From NCBI GenBank assembly GCA_013399875.1, contig VXAZ01018984.1, positions 1,330,460 through 1,394,459 of the forward strand: 64,000 nt of DNA, read 5' to 3'. Below, piece after piece: positions 39,020-49,548 of this stretch. The translations under genes and the position numbers were made by a program. The stretch is from Gymnorhina tibicen. Its lineage: Eukaryota > Chordata > Aves > Passeriformes > Artamidae. The notes under the pieces were generated by a model that saw nothing but the letters and a program-made list of their open reading frames with translations, made no database searches and had not been told where the DNA came from. The stretch's first letter is position 1, and each line of letters starts with the position of its first letter.

Positions 39020-39058
39020 ACTAGAATAATTTTGGAAAATTAGTTTAATTATTCTAGT
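39020..39058. repeat. 12-bp perfect inverted repeat, 15-base loop
   Basis: ACTAGAATAATT (39020-39031) and AATTATTCTAGT (39047-39058) are exact reverse complements. An inner palindrome, AATTTT-GG-AAAATT (39028-39041), overlaps the left arm, so two alternative hairpins are possible. No flanking direct repeat was seen. Confidence 0.75.
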
Positions 39059-39367
39059 GCTTCTATTTGGAAAGATCACATAATTTATAATGAGAGAATA
39101 GGCAAATATGAATTTACTCTCACAGAGTCTCCTTTTGTTTATACTAACCTTTAAAGAAAACATATATACTTGAAATGCTTGTTAAGCAACACAGTTACAA
39201 TGTAGATGCTTTGTACCTCAGAATTTTACTGGAAAAAAATCAATCTCAGTATTATTTCAACACTTAATAGGCGTGTTTTCCCCTTCAGGAATTTGGGCTT
39301 TTTTCTATATGCATCCTGTAACATAAAAAGTATTCTTTACCTGAGCTGACTGTTGCATATTATATCA

Positions 39368-39700
39368 GCCTCCCAGTACCTGAAGGAAGCCTATAAGAAA
39401 GATGGAGAGTCTATTTGCAAGGGCAAGAAATGACAGGACAAGGGGGAATGGTTTTAAACTGAGAGAGGTTAGGTTTAGATCAGATATTAGGAAGAAATTA
39501 TTTGCTGGGTGGGTGGTGAGGCACTGGCACATGTTGTCCAGAGCTGTGGATGCCCCATCCCTGGAAGTGTTCAAGGCCAGGCTGGATGGGGCTCTGAGCA
39601 ACCTGGTCTAGTGGAAGGTATCACTGCCTGTGGCAGGGGTTGGAACTCGATGATCTTTAAGGTCCCTTGTAACCCAAACCATTCTGTGATTCTGTGATTT
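39368..39700 (+). mobile_element. CR1 LINE 3' end, younger copy with ORF2 tail
   Basis: A 5'-truncated CR1 tail with well-kept diagnostic phrases: AGTACCTGAAGGAAGCCTAT, GATATTAGGAAGAAATT, GGATGCCCCATCCCTGGAAG, GGCCAGGCTGGATGGGGCTC, GATGATCTTTAAGGTCCCTT and the terminal octamer-type repeat ATTCTGTGATTCTGTGATT. A 69-codon frame (39402-39611) is open and corresponds to the C-terminal end of CR1 ORF2, including DAPSLEVFKARLDGALSNL followed by the native stop. Upstream of it the frame is shifted. Lower divergence and an intact tail point to a more recent insertion than the copy at 32538. The promoter and catalytic domains are missing, so it cannot move by itself. Confidence 0.95.
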
Positions 39701-42700
39701 AGGCACAGTAAAAATGAATACAAAAATGAAGCATATATTCTAGATGAGGAATTACTTACACACCAGAAGTCACTGCCCTATGTATACAAAAACATGAGTG
39801 CAACTGCAATAGCTAGCGGATGAATTGGAAAGGTTAAAAAATTCCTGGCATATCCACACTTTTCCAAGTATACTGCTGCTGTATAGGCAACTGCAAACCC
39901 TTGTTAGGGTTCATCAGTGGCTTCCCGGGCAAGAAAGTAAGGAAGTTTGTGGTTCATCAGAGGCATGACCACAAGGTCTGAAAACTGGCCATAAATTTCG
40001 GGACAGCATTTTCCGGCTGCTGCTGCAACATACTGAGTTGTGGGACTGAATGACTTTTTGACCATTATAAACATGTTGAAGAGAACAGAAAAAATATGCT
40101 AAAAGAAGACCTGAACTAGAAAATTTTTAGGAAAGAGAAGTGGATTGAAGGATTCCTGGTTGCTCAGATTTCCCACTGCCCCAGGAATCCCAGTAAGTTC
40201 TTTGCCAAGATGCTGGAAGTTTTGTGGCTAGGGACCTGATCCCAGCAATGATTATATCTAAATTCTCTGAGTTATTGGACTGATGTGGTGTGGGTAAGCA
40301 CAGAGCGCCTCCCATTCATAACCAGCACTGATTGCTGGGTTTTTTCAGTATGGGTTATAGCAGTAGTTTGGACTTGTAAAATTTTAAATGTCTTGTGTGT
40401 GTTATTTTAGGGGCTGCTCTTGTTGCGTGATGGAATTTAGTTTGTAGCACTGCAGGGTTAGCTCTTCAAGCAGGACAATACCACCATGTCAGCACACATG
40501 TGGAACCTGGACTAATTAGACTTGCTTGGAGACACTGCTAATTAGTCCAGACTTAACACGAATCTCATCATGTTTCTGGAAGCTGAGCTGGTAATGCTGC
40601 ATGATATATATCAGCCTACTAATTCATTTGGAGGTCTCTGTGGGCTCTCTGAGCAGACTGAGTCATCAGCTACGCCTTCAGTTGGCTCTCTTTTTGGGAG
40701 ACCTTATGGCACAGAAGCTCTTAGACTTTCATCAGCTTTAACCTCAAAGGACTGACAAAGGTGTCCAACACATTTTCCTTATTCTAAATTTTTTTCCCAT
40801 ACTCAGTCTGCCAAGTTTTCTGTTCTTTTGTTCATGTCAGAGGCTTGTTTGCTCATCCAGGCTCCTGAGCTTTTTGTTCCTCTCCATCTTGCTGGCTCTG
40901 GCAGGTGCATCTTCACTGTCAGAGTCCTCTTTCCAGTCCTGACAGGGCCCCAGGCTCTGTGCAGGGTGCAGGGGAATTATTCATTACTGCTCCCACCTTT
41001 CACACTTTGGAGGAATGCTGACTGCTGAACCACACAGCTGCCATGGGTGTTCTTTACAGCATCCTTCACCAGCCATGTATCAGGAAAAGTGGGAACAGAT
41101 CTTTTTGTCTAAAGGCAATTATTTCCTGCAGCAGTGATACAAGAAGAAAGGGGTAGAATCTGTTTGATTCCACCTCATTTCAGTCTGTTTCAAATCAATG
41201 GCTGGTATTTTGTCACCTAGCTGTGCTTAGTCTTATGTTTGACTCCTGGAAACTGTATGAAAATGTTGCAGAGTGCGGCTCAGGAAGGACAAATAAAAGC
41301 CGTGTGAGGGGAAGATGGAGTGCATGGCAGAAGAGGAATATAGACCATTTCCCTGTATTCTTCCCTCCAAGCAAACAATATTAAGTGGTTGAATTGCTTA
41401 GTAAATGTTATTCTTTTCATCTGGTCTTAATCCATACATTTTACCAAAGTGAATAGTGATTATTAATAAGTGAGATTTTAATAGGTCTTATAAAAATAAT
41501 ATTCCATGTAAAGATTGCTGACTTAACCCCAAAAGAACTGTTACAACAGCTGTGTATAATCACTTTTTTCTGAAATACTAGTGTTCGGACAGCTGGGTCT
41601 GCATGTGTACATGGGGGGCAGAAAATAGCTTTTATTGTTGTCGTATTATTTTAAAAAAGGAGATTATTGAGTAACCTGAGAACTCTTGGAGCTGTTTAGC
41701 GCTTTCCATGTTCAGGCCAGAGAGAATCACACATTTACTGCTAATGAGCAGAATGTAGCTTTATGACTTTGTCTGAATATTTTCCCTGAGATGACTTCCT
41801 TTACCACTAAAATCATTGGCAGGGCCCCTCCTGTTGGTTTTAATGAGGAAGAATTGGACCTTTAATAAGCATCATGGTCACGTAAGCTTGGGGTTTGTTT
41901 TTTTAGCATCGTGCTTTTTAAGTGTTTTTAGTTACTGCCTGCAGTGTATACAGCTGTGAACTTGGATAATAAATAAGGATTATTTCTATGAAGAAACCTT
42001 TGGCAGCAATTTTTGCTTTGCTGAGGTAAGCTGTTAGTCATCTGCCACCAAAGGGTAATCAGCTAGATTTTAAATATTGCTGTGTCTTTCTACTTTTACT
42101 GTATTTTTGATTAGTCAATAAATACATGTTCAGTCTCTTTCCAAAGCCCAGCAATCAGTGTAGATGCAAGATACATTGCTGAAAAGGAACAAACCAACAC
42201 CAGCTAATTGTAAAGCTTTTGCTTGTTCTAAGAGAAGCTCTGGCTCACTTGGAAATTAGTGGAAGGTGGTAAAGCTTCATTTTAAAAACATCACAGCCAA
42301 AAAGTGGTGTTGACAGGTGGTGAAGTACATTCTCGAGACTGAATAAACTTATTCACCGACGGTAAAAGTGAAGCCAGAGAAACTGCACTCCCTGATATGA
42401 AGGGTGAGTTTGAGCTTGGGCACCCTGCAGGCAAACACATTTCAAATTCAAGAGCCTAAATTTAGGCTTTTAAACCCATGGTTTGGAACATGGTAGATTT
42501 TTAAAAGAGCTTATATGGAGTCAAGGAGAATGTCTTGTATAATAAAACAAATATCAAGATAAGAGAGGAATCATGGTTTTCTATTCTTGCTTTTTGATGA
42601 AATAATTCAGATCCAAACACCCTTGCCAACCTCAATCTCCCTCCTGAATCCCCAAACAAAAAGTGCTGTAAAAGTCTAAGGAGTTGTAACAAAATGTACT

Positions 42701-44039
42701 GTGTAATGGAATTTTTTTGGCATATTGAGTAAATAAAAATGGCAATGGCCTGACATAGTTAGGAACCAATAGATATATCCCGGCTTCCAGTTAGAGGGTA
42801 AGGAAATTAGCTGTTTGGGTTCTTACTTACCCTGAAAAAAAGAGAATTATTAGTTGCATTACAGGCAAACTGGGTGTGAGCTGTGTTCAGTCATTGGATA
42901 TATTGCAACAATACACCAAATAAAAAGTAGTGGTTTAGCCATATCTAAAGAAAGTCTCCTGATAAATAAGGAACATGGTGTATCAGCAGGTATTTTTCAG
43001 CATCTCTGCTATTTTTTGCCTCTGATAAGGATGCAGAGAAGGACGCGTGCATTATGCATCTGCATAATGACTTCTGGTTCAAATTTGGTTTGAATAAGCC
43101 CCTACTTGGTATTTTTGCTTGTAAAGCCTTTAGCTGATAGCAAAGGATTGGGTTGCATAAAATTTCTTCACCTCAGTAAAGCAATCCTTGCTCTAAAAGA
43201 CTTCATTCCTTGGAGTAATCAAGATTGTATTTGTTATCATGTAGCAAAGTCTTTCTCTTTTCCACCTATCTCAGTAAGAGGAATTTTCAGTTAGAAGGTA
43301 AATAGATAACATAAAAACTGCTGTTACACAAAATAATCAGATTTGACGGTATGTTTCTGAAATGTATGAAACTGTGAGCACTTTCAGGCCCATTGATAAA
43401 GCTGTCAAGAGAAACTGCTTGAATATTCTGCTTCCCAGGTGTCAGTCAGGTTTGTAATGTAGGAATGCATGATTTTCCACTGCTGTATCTTCAGCAGTGC
43501 ACCAGCATGTATGTCCTACAACATGCCAAAGGATAGAATTGAAGGTTTCAATTAGATCACAAGTTTTTCTTTATGCCTCATTTTGTTTTTTTTTCAGACT
43601 ATGCCAGTTTTTAGGAGAAAGCTGTCCTTCAGCTCTTTGGGCTATATTCAGTCTTTGGCTGTATTTCAATGATACATCAAATGGGTTGTGCAATCTGAGC
43701 ACAGAAGACAGATTTATTAAGATTATGCACTACATTGTTCATTCTGCATCTCCTCATTTGTTCCTTATCTTTGGGATATAGTAGTGCCTCAGAGGACTCT
43801 GCTAATTAATGGTAGGTCAAACTGTGAATTTGAGAACTTTTGCAAAAAAAAAAAGGAAAGTAAAAGAACCATCCTAAAACTAAGAGGCATTGCAGAGAAT
43901 CCAGCAACATGAGTAATTGTGACTCGTGGCAATAGTCTGAGGAAAACTGAAGCACCTACAAAGCTGGAAAACGTGTTGCAGCCAGCCAGTGCTGAGCTGC
44001 CATGGATGGCAGAAGAACACACAAATGGATTAGTTTGCA
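39701..44039. other. Noncoding stretch with a homeodomain-type inverted repeat
   Basis: No gene recognised. Frames of 60-94 codons (for example 43497-43781) lack known similarity. The inverted repeat at 40507-40550 is listed separately. An A-run of about eleven (43844-43854) follows AACTTTTGC without a poly(A) signal close by. Confidence 0.5.
40507..40550. promoter_or_regulatory. 13-bp inverted repeat with two CTAATTAG sites
   Basis: CTGGACTAATTAG (40507-40519) and CTAATTAGTCCAG (40538-40550) are exact reverse complements with 18 bases between them. Each arm contains CTAATTAG, itself palindromic and a typical binding core for paired- and LIM-class homeodomain proteins (TAATTA). The geometry could represent a dimeric binding site or part of a conserved enhancer, or be a small transposon hairpin. 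Binding is inferred from motif knowledge only. Confidence 0.3.
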
Positions 44040-44345
44040 GTCAGGTCTGGGAAGCAGGGCACAAAAACAGAACTGTGGAGCCTTGGGAATTATGCCCAGC
44101 TCTGCCACAGTCTTACTGGGCAACCTGAATAGTTGTTTCATATTTTTGTTTCTTTCCAGCATTCAATTTTGACTGTTCCTGTCCTGATGGTATAACATGA
44201 ATGTTGATGGGAAATCAGGGTTTGGACTGTAAATCCCCCTGGGCAGAGCACCACCCTGTGTGCCTGTACAATGCCTGGCACAACAGAGCTGGTATCTCTG
44301 TGGGGGACTGAAGGCATTACTGTAATAAAAGTATCAATATTTTAA
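44040..44345 (+). mobile_element. MIR / CORE-SINE copy, amniote type
   Basis: The order of motifs matches an amniote MIR. A diverged head (GTCAGGTCTGGGAAGCAGG) is followed by CCAGCTCTGCCACAG, with CTTACTGGGCAACCT of the CORE next. The 3' part has GACTGTAAATCCCCCTGGGCA, then CTGTACAATGCCTGGCACAA, then a GGCATTACTGTAATAAAAGT tail. Such SINEs are tRNA-derived, transcribed by RNA polymerase III and mobilised by L2-type LINEs. This copy is old, with the usual high divergence and indels. A 69-codon frame (43919-44128) overlaps its 5' part by chance. The 5' limit is approximate. Confidence 0.7.
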
Positions 44346-45240
44346 TCATCTGCCTTATTTCATCCCTTATCTCATGATTGTTTAGAGTAATTTGGACATT
44401 TGTTTCCTTTGCACATTTAAAATGATCCCAGGGAGACTTCAGAGGATTGAGGTTCAGGGATCATGTGGACCTGATTATTCAAATTCCCTGCACCTGTGGG
44501 GGTTTCTTTTGATATTGCATGTTTCAAACTGAATGCTTGCTAAATACAATGAATTTAAAATATGGGAAAAATGAATTAAATGAAAACATTAGAACTGCAT
44601 TTAAGTTTGTAATCAGCACGATGTGGGGGATGGAAATGAATGTGGAACCCAGCTGAACAGTGTGTTGGCATAAGAACTCTTGACTTACAGCTGTTCCTTT
44701 GTTCTTTTTTGTTAGTTTTACAGCATTTTTTTCCAGAAAACCTTACTTTGCATGAAAGACAAATTCATATGAGAAGATTGTTTAGCTTTGTGCATCATAA
44801 TTTAAACAGAGTGAATTGAAATCTGTTGAAGTTGCATAGGATTCTGATGGAGTGGGCAGTTTAGGCTAATAGGTAATTTCTGTCCAAAATTAAAAACTAG
44901 TATTTTCTGAAATGTAAAAATCAGCTTAGACAGAAATATTCTCATTGTCTGCTAAGGCTAACAGGTCTTCAAAAACAGAATTACTGAGATAAAAGAAGAA
45001 AATAAAAATCCATTGCAAAAACTGTGCATGGACACTGCCTGTAAATAGCTTTTCTAGACATTGTGAAAGAAGAAGACAGATGGGTAAGAGTGAAGCCTGG
45101 CGAGCATTCCCACTCTGCTGCAGGTAATTCTGAGGTCCTCATTCAGGCTTGGTTTCAACTGTTAATTTTTCCACAGAGTAACTCATGAGGAAGACCACCA
45201 ACCATTTTTCCTGTGAGAGCACTTTTCTTGTGAGAGAGAA
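44346..45240. other. Noncoding stretch, nothing recognised
   Basis: About 900 bases of AT-rich sequence between the MIR copy and the minus-strand CR1. No frame above 60 codons and no repeat recognised. Confidence 0.55.
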
Positions 45241-45443
45241 GAATTCAGGTTGGAAGGAACCCCAGGATGTCTCTGGTTTCACCTGCTGCCGAATAAAGGC
45301 TGAACTGTGACGTCACATCACATTGCTCTGCCTTTAATTCAGTGTGATCCTGAAAACCTGCAGGGATGGGAGATCCACAACCTTCCTGGGCAGGCTCTTC
45401 CCCTCCTTGACTGCCTTCATGGGCAATAAGTTTTTCCTTTTGC
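45241..45443 (-). mobile_element. CR1 LINE 3' fragment, minus strand
   Basis: Read on the plus strand, GAATTCAGGTTGGAAGGAAC, TGAAAACCTGCAGGGATGG, GATCCACAACCTTCCTGGGC, TTGACTGCCTTCATGG and AATAAGTTTTTCCTTTT are the reverse complement of a CR1 3' region. This subfamily differs from that of the two plus-strand copies. It is diverged, frameshifted and noncoding. It ends abruptly where the T/G-rich repeat begins. A perfect CRE-type palindrome lies inside it at 45306-45317. Confidence 0.85.
45306..45317. promoter_or_regulatory. Perfect CRE palindrome inside CR1 relic
   Basis: TGTGACGTCACA is a 12-bp perfect palindrome containing the full TGACGTCA cyclic-AMP response element bound by CREB/ATF factors. 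It lies in a decayed CR1 segment, where the matching part of the family as I remember it does not carry this octamer. It may have arisen by mutation. Function is inferred from the motif alone. Confidence 0.35.
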
Positions 45444-45454
45444 AAAGTTAATAT

Positions 45455-45560
45455 GCTTTATTTGGGTTGTGTGGGTTTTGTTGTTTGTTTTCGTGGGGGT
45501 GTGTGTGTTTGTTGTTGTTCGGTTTTGGTTGGTTGGTTGGTTGGTTGGTTGATTGGTCGC
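45455..45560 (+). repeat. T/G-rich tract with (GGTT)n core
   Basis: A strand-asymmetric run of T and G containing GTTGTTTGTTTT, GTGTGTGTTTG and about seven GGTT units (45527-45553). On the minus strand it translates to runs of Asn, Gln, Thr and Pro, and on the plus strand to Trp, Leu, Val and Gly. The open frames over it are therefore artefacts of composition. Confidence 0.85.
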
Positions 45561-45667
45561 TTTTTGGTTTTTTGAGTTTTTCTTTTGCCTGGAACACGGC
45601 AAGAAAAGTTTTTGGGTTTTTGAGTTTTTCTTTTGCCATGGAACATGCCATGGAAATTGCAAGAAAG
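45561..45667 (+). repeat. Imperfect tandem duplication, unit about 48-59 bp
   Basis: The first unit (45561-45608) and second unit (45609-45667) each begin TTTTTGG, continue TTTGAGTTTTTCTTTTGCC, then GGAACA, and end GCAAGAAA. The second unit has about 11 extra bases around CATGCCATGG, which creates a palindromic CCATGG pair. This is a local duplication next to the T/G-rich tract. It extends a frame of 159 codons (45467-45946) that I do not regard as a gene. Confidence 0.8.
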
Positions 45668-46705
45668 GGACTAGGAAGAAGAAGCATTTGGTTTCTGGTC
45701 CATACTGTAACCATTGTTATTATGCATTTCATGCTAAATAGTCACTGCATAAAGTACATGAACAGAAACATAACCCAGGATTCTTGCCACTCACACGAGC
45801 ATCCTGTTTACTGCATTAAAAAGTCATATCATGGTGCTGGATTTTGTTTTTTTCCACAGGTTCATCTAATGAAACTTGAATACATTTTGCTGAGGTTGTC
45901 CAGCTTAAACAGGAAAGGTATCATATCCTGTATAGCCAGGTGGTGAGAGATCTATTCAAACAGATGGACCTTGAGCCTCCTCCCTTGGAGATGGTTTAGC
46001 CAATGCTTTAGCATCAGTGCTTTGATCACTTTCCTGTTCCAGAACAGTGAGCAATTTTACTAACCCCTCTCCTGGACAGCAGTGAAAGTGCCCTGTTTGT
46101 AGCTACTGTCAGCTCCCCACTCACCGAACAGCCACTGGCTGCATCTACCACAAGGCAGCTTTATTCCCTGCCCAGACTGTGATTCACTTCAGCTATAAAT
46201 ACTTAAGTCAGCCTTCATTAGCTTTAATGGCAATGGTGTTAGGTGAACAGTAGAAGAGTCTTTCCCACCAACCTCTGCCTCCAGGTTCTCCAATTCACAA
46301 GGAAATTAGAAAACACAGTAACAAAAATATCTGATTTCTCAGGTTATTATTTTTCTTTTTTCCTTCCCACCCTTTTTGATTGCTTCTTCTTTTGTTGCAG
46401 AGATTGCAGCATGCAAGAGGCAGAACTGTTCAGGCTGAGGGGTTGTCTCATGGTTCAGGTGGCCAAATACCACTGTGAGGGACTGAGCTCCTCTCCTGCC
46501 TTCGCCACCATGTTCTTAATGAGGTCATCTGCAGATTTCTTCAGCCAGATTTCACTAATTTTTTTACAGATATTTCCTGTTTATGGACATGCTAAAAGCT
46601 CATGTGTAAAGTACAAGTGAATAGGGGCTGTATTTTAAATGTGTGCATTGCTGCATGAATTACAACTTAGTTGTATCAAAGCAGGCACCCAAATTACTGA
46701 ATATT
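45668..46705. other. Noncoding stretch with weak exon-like borders
   Basis: A good acceptor-like tract (TTTTGTTTTTTTCCACAG) precedes 45861, but the only nearby donor is a weak GTATCA. A second acceptor-like tract (CTTCTTCTTTTGTTGCAG) ends at 46400, again without a good donor. A 125-codon frame (46243-46620) is unrecognised. Confidence 0.45.
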
Positions 46706-46800
46706 TAGCAAAGTGGCCTTCATCTCTCTGTGCTTCAATTATATGATTTCTTAGAGGTGTTGGGAGGATAGATTAATTATAGTGAGAGCTGAGAGCACCA
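46706..46800 (+). mobile_element. MIR-like SINE fragment
   Basis: GCAAAGTGGCCTTCATCTCTCTGTGCTTCAATT is followed by AGAGGTGTTGGGAGGATAGATTAATTA and GAGAGCTGAGAGC. This matches the MIR order of a GCAAGTCACTTCATCTCTCTGTGCCTC-like box, then GGGTTGTTGTGAGGATTAATT, then a GTGCTTTGAGA-like tail. The middle (ATGGGGATAATAA region) is mostly deleted. Old and noncoding. Confidence 0.5.
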
Positions 46801-48307
46801 CAAAAAAAAAGCTGAGAAAACCACAAAAAAGCCTATGGAGAAATTGGTAATTTTGTATTCAGTACAGGGTTTTGATGATGTGTGCTAAATAAGGTCTGGA
46901 ATCAAACACAGAATGATGAAGATAAAAAGAAAGACTGAATAGCTCCCCATTCAATTGGTGTCCATTTTATGCACTGAGTCTTGTAAGGGGGAAAAAATGC
47001 AATGTTCATTCTCACTTTTTATAACTTTTGAGTCCTTGAATCTGCAAATTTAATATTTGAGTAGCATGAGATTAGAGAAAATGCACACCAGAAACAGCAC
47101 AAAAGAGTATTCTTCCATGAGGACATCTCCCAGGTTTCATTTAAGCGAGATATAAGAGTTTGTGAAAATTTTTATGTACAAAGAGCTTTGGTTGTTGTTG
47201 TTAGTGCCGGAAATGAAGCTTCTTGTTATCAGCAAACTTCCCAGCAGCTCCTAGCCAAGAGGCTCCCACGTTTCCTTGTCCAGCAACACGGTGCTGTGCA
47301 CAGCAAGTACGCCTGGGGGTAGCAAATGAACTTGGAGGAGATCTCATATTCCTGATCCGACATGATGGGGCTGCCTTTGTGTGAAATGGAATTGAAGGGT
47401 GGGATTCAGACACATGGGAGCTTAATTTTTAAGCTTTGTGATTAGAGGTGCAGTCTTTACTGCTCTCACCTCTACTCCTAACTATTTAAGTCTCCTCTGT
47501 GAATCTCAGTCCTCTCTGGAATCAGAAGGCAAAGGAAGCCTCAGTTTTTAATTTCTGCCTGTCAGTCACTCGAGCAGAATTGATGACCCATTCGCAGGGA
47601 TTACTAAAGCTACACAGGCAGGAACCCATTTGACAGGTAAAGGATAACTCCCTTTTTCTTGGGTACCTTTGTGGCTGTAATTAACATTTCTGTTTTGTTC
47701 TAATTATAGTTTTTGTATCTTAGCCATTATGCTAATGGTGTTGTTCAGTAGTATGTGAGATTGCATTCATTATCACTGGTGAATTAAACCTTTATTAAAG
47801 AAAAATTCCCCCAGGCCTCATTCTGAAGTTAAGTAATTATTCATTTGGTTTTATCCTGGCAATTAGCTTATATACTGTAGCACTCATGATTGGGTTTCTA
47901 TACCTCCCCAGATGAGATTAACCCACCATAGTAAATAAATGCATAACAGTGCCCAACAAGTTGTTTTAAGTGCGCTATTATATAGAAAAAATACCCCAAA
48001 AACCTCCAAAAACCCCAGCCCCAAAAAGATTCATTGTTCAGTAGAAGAGCTCTTGAGCTCCCAGCAGACTGTACAGGCAGAAGGAGATTGTGCTGGACAG
48101 TTGGGGCTCTGTGGAGCAACAGTAATAACAAACGAGTTTATGAAGCCCTCCAACAGAGCAGTTAATTCTTTCTTCAGCTGCAGTGACTTCCTTGGTCAAT
48201 ATGCTTCATATCTGAGATATGCACTGCGCTCAGCCACACTCACAGAGTAAACCAAGCCTTTGGAGAGCCTCCAGACATGCAGAAATTTCCTGGGTGATGT
48301 AGCCTAG
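46801..48307. other. Noncoding stretch, nothing recognised
   Basis: A-rich runs at 46801-46830 (two CCACAAAAAA phrases) are followed by unique sequence. A short GC-raised part (47190-47380) contains several CpGs and an unrecognised 70-codon minus-strand frame. A C/A-rich stretch (ACCCCAAAAACCTCC) lies near 47995. Confidence 0.5.
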
Positions 48308-48327
48308 CTCTCAGTCATGACTGAGAG
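48308..48327. repeat. Perfect 20-bp palindrome
   Basis: CTCTCAGTCA followed directly by TGACTGAGAG, with no spacer. Each half ends in a TGACT-type bZIP half-site, placed back to back around TCATGA. It may be a dimeric protein site, a cruciform-prone sequence or chance. Confidence 0.8.
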
Positions 48328-48439
48328 GGGAAAAAATGTCAAGGAAAAACTTATTTGCCCTCCCCTACATACTCGTAGGTTGTGAACGCCTCACAAACAC
48401 TGTTGGATTCAACAATACTTCCTCAAAGAAAGATGAGGT

Positions 48440-48560
48440 TTTATGCCTATTTTTCTACTGGAACATGGAGGCATGGGAAAATTAGGGATTTACCAAGTCT
48501 CACAAGAAATCATCAATAGAAACAGATTCTGTCTGTGGTTTCCCTGTGGCCTAATCAGAT
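48440..48560 (-). mobile_element. MIR SINE fragment, minus strand
   Basis: On the plus strand, ATGCCTATTTTTCTACTGGAACATGGAGGCATGGG is followed by AGGGATTTACCAAGTCTCACAAG and by CAGATTCTGTCTGTGG. This parallels the reverse complement of a MIR: CCTATTTTACAGATGGGGAAACTGAGGCA, AGTGATTTGCCCAAGGTCACACAG, then the GAACAGA/CTGGGT region. Several consecutive blocks match with the right spacing. Old and noncoding. Confidence 0.6.
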
Positions 48561-49548
48561 GTTTAACTGTGTTAACAGGGTTTTTTTCTCTCATATCTCT
48601 TTTAGCACACATTCAGTTTACAAATCTCTCACAAAATGTGACAAATGCATATGAAGTCTCTTTTCACCGATGCAATTAATCTTATACTTCTCTATGGAGA
48701 GGGGGAACCATTGTCCTGCCTTCAGTTACAGCTACAGTTTTCAGAAGTATTTTTAAATGGAAACAACTTAAAGGCATTAAAAGAATCAATCAAGCATCCT
48801 TGATTCCATACAAGACTTCAGTGACACCTCATATATAATCATTGCAGAAGGTGAAACCTAACGTGCTACCACAGCCAAAACATTAATCAACTACCTGAGA
48901 GTTTTGCCTCAAGAAGTAATTTAGGATTTGACCTTGAATTTGGGTAGCTAGTATATATGAAATGCAGGCATTACCTCCACCGTGTTGTGAACCCAGCAAA
49001 TTTGCACAGATAGGAAAAAATTAGTATACATTGATTTTTGATAAGGATCATTTAATCTCTTGTATATTCTGGCAATATCTACCATATACCCACAGGATCT
49101 AGGAACAACCTTAAACATCTCCACTTTCAATTCCAAATGCAAGCTGCATGTCATTAACCTTGCCTCAATATCAAACATGTGAAGCACAGCAGAAATAAAA
49201 TAAATAAATGAAAAATAATTTTGAAAGCTGCCACATAATTTTCCCATTGGGAAAAAATACTGAGAGAAAGAAAAGGGGAAACAAAATGCTTGTCCTGTCC
49301 TCTAATGCATGTCATGAAAGCATTTGACTTCAGATTCTCGGAGGTTATCTGCCTCACCTGCACTGCTATCAATGGAAGTTGCATACCTAAATATATTTGA
49401 GTTTCCAGGCTTCAGTTCCATGCAGCTGAAGGTGGAATGAAAGTCTGAATAGAATTCAAGGTCATTAGTAAATCTTATTAAATCATGTATTATATGTGGA
49501 CTTATAGATCACATAAGCCAACACAATATTGCTAAGAGTGGGTGTTAT
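48561..49548. other. Noncoding stretch, nothing recognised
   Basis: About 1 kb between two MIR fragments. A 99-codon minus-strand frame (48948-49247) overlaps a 76-codon frame on the same strand; neither is recognisable. Confidence 0.5.

Larger units (their letters stand above)
34491..39367. other. Noncoding stretch with one unrecognised ORF and hairpins
   Basis: Mostly AT-rich sequence. It contains the 120-codon minus-strand frame at 36127-36489, a 12-bp inverted repeat at 39020-39058 (both listed separately) and an 8-bp hairpin (GAAATCAA / TTGATTTC, 35530-35548). A phrase at 35592-35650 (GGGCTGAGATTCTGCCCC, TTCACACCTGGTTTAAA) faintly recalls amniote palindromic repeats. A 12-bp palindrome TAGAGGCCTCTA lies at 38735-38746. 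Confidence 0.5.

Noticed and set aside
43844..43854. A-run of eleven as a possible retrocopy tail
   Set aside because: No poly(A) signal at the expected distance and no recognisable upstream relic.
45861..45917. Possible 57-base exon after TTTTTTTCCACAG
   Set aside because: The donor (AAAG|GTATCA) is weak and the segment is too short to assess.
45467..45946. 159-codon plus-strand frame and its minus-strand counterparts rich in Asn-Gln-Pro-Thr
   Set aside because: Both run through the T/G-rich (GGTT)n tract and the tandem duplication; the translation is an artefact of low complexity.
46401..46540. Exon-like segment after CTTCTTCTTTTGTTGCAG
   Set aside because: A good acceptor-like tract but no convincing donor in frame.
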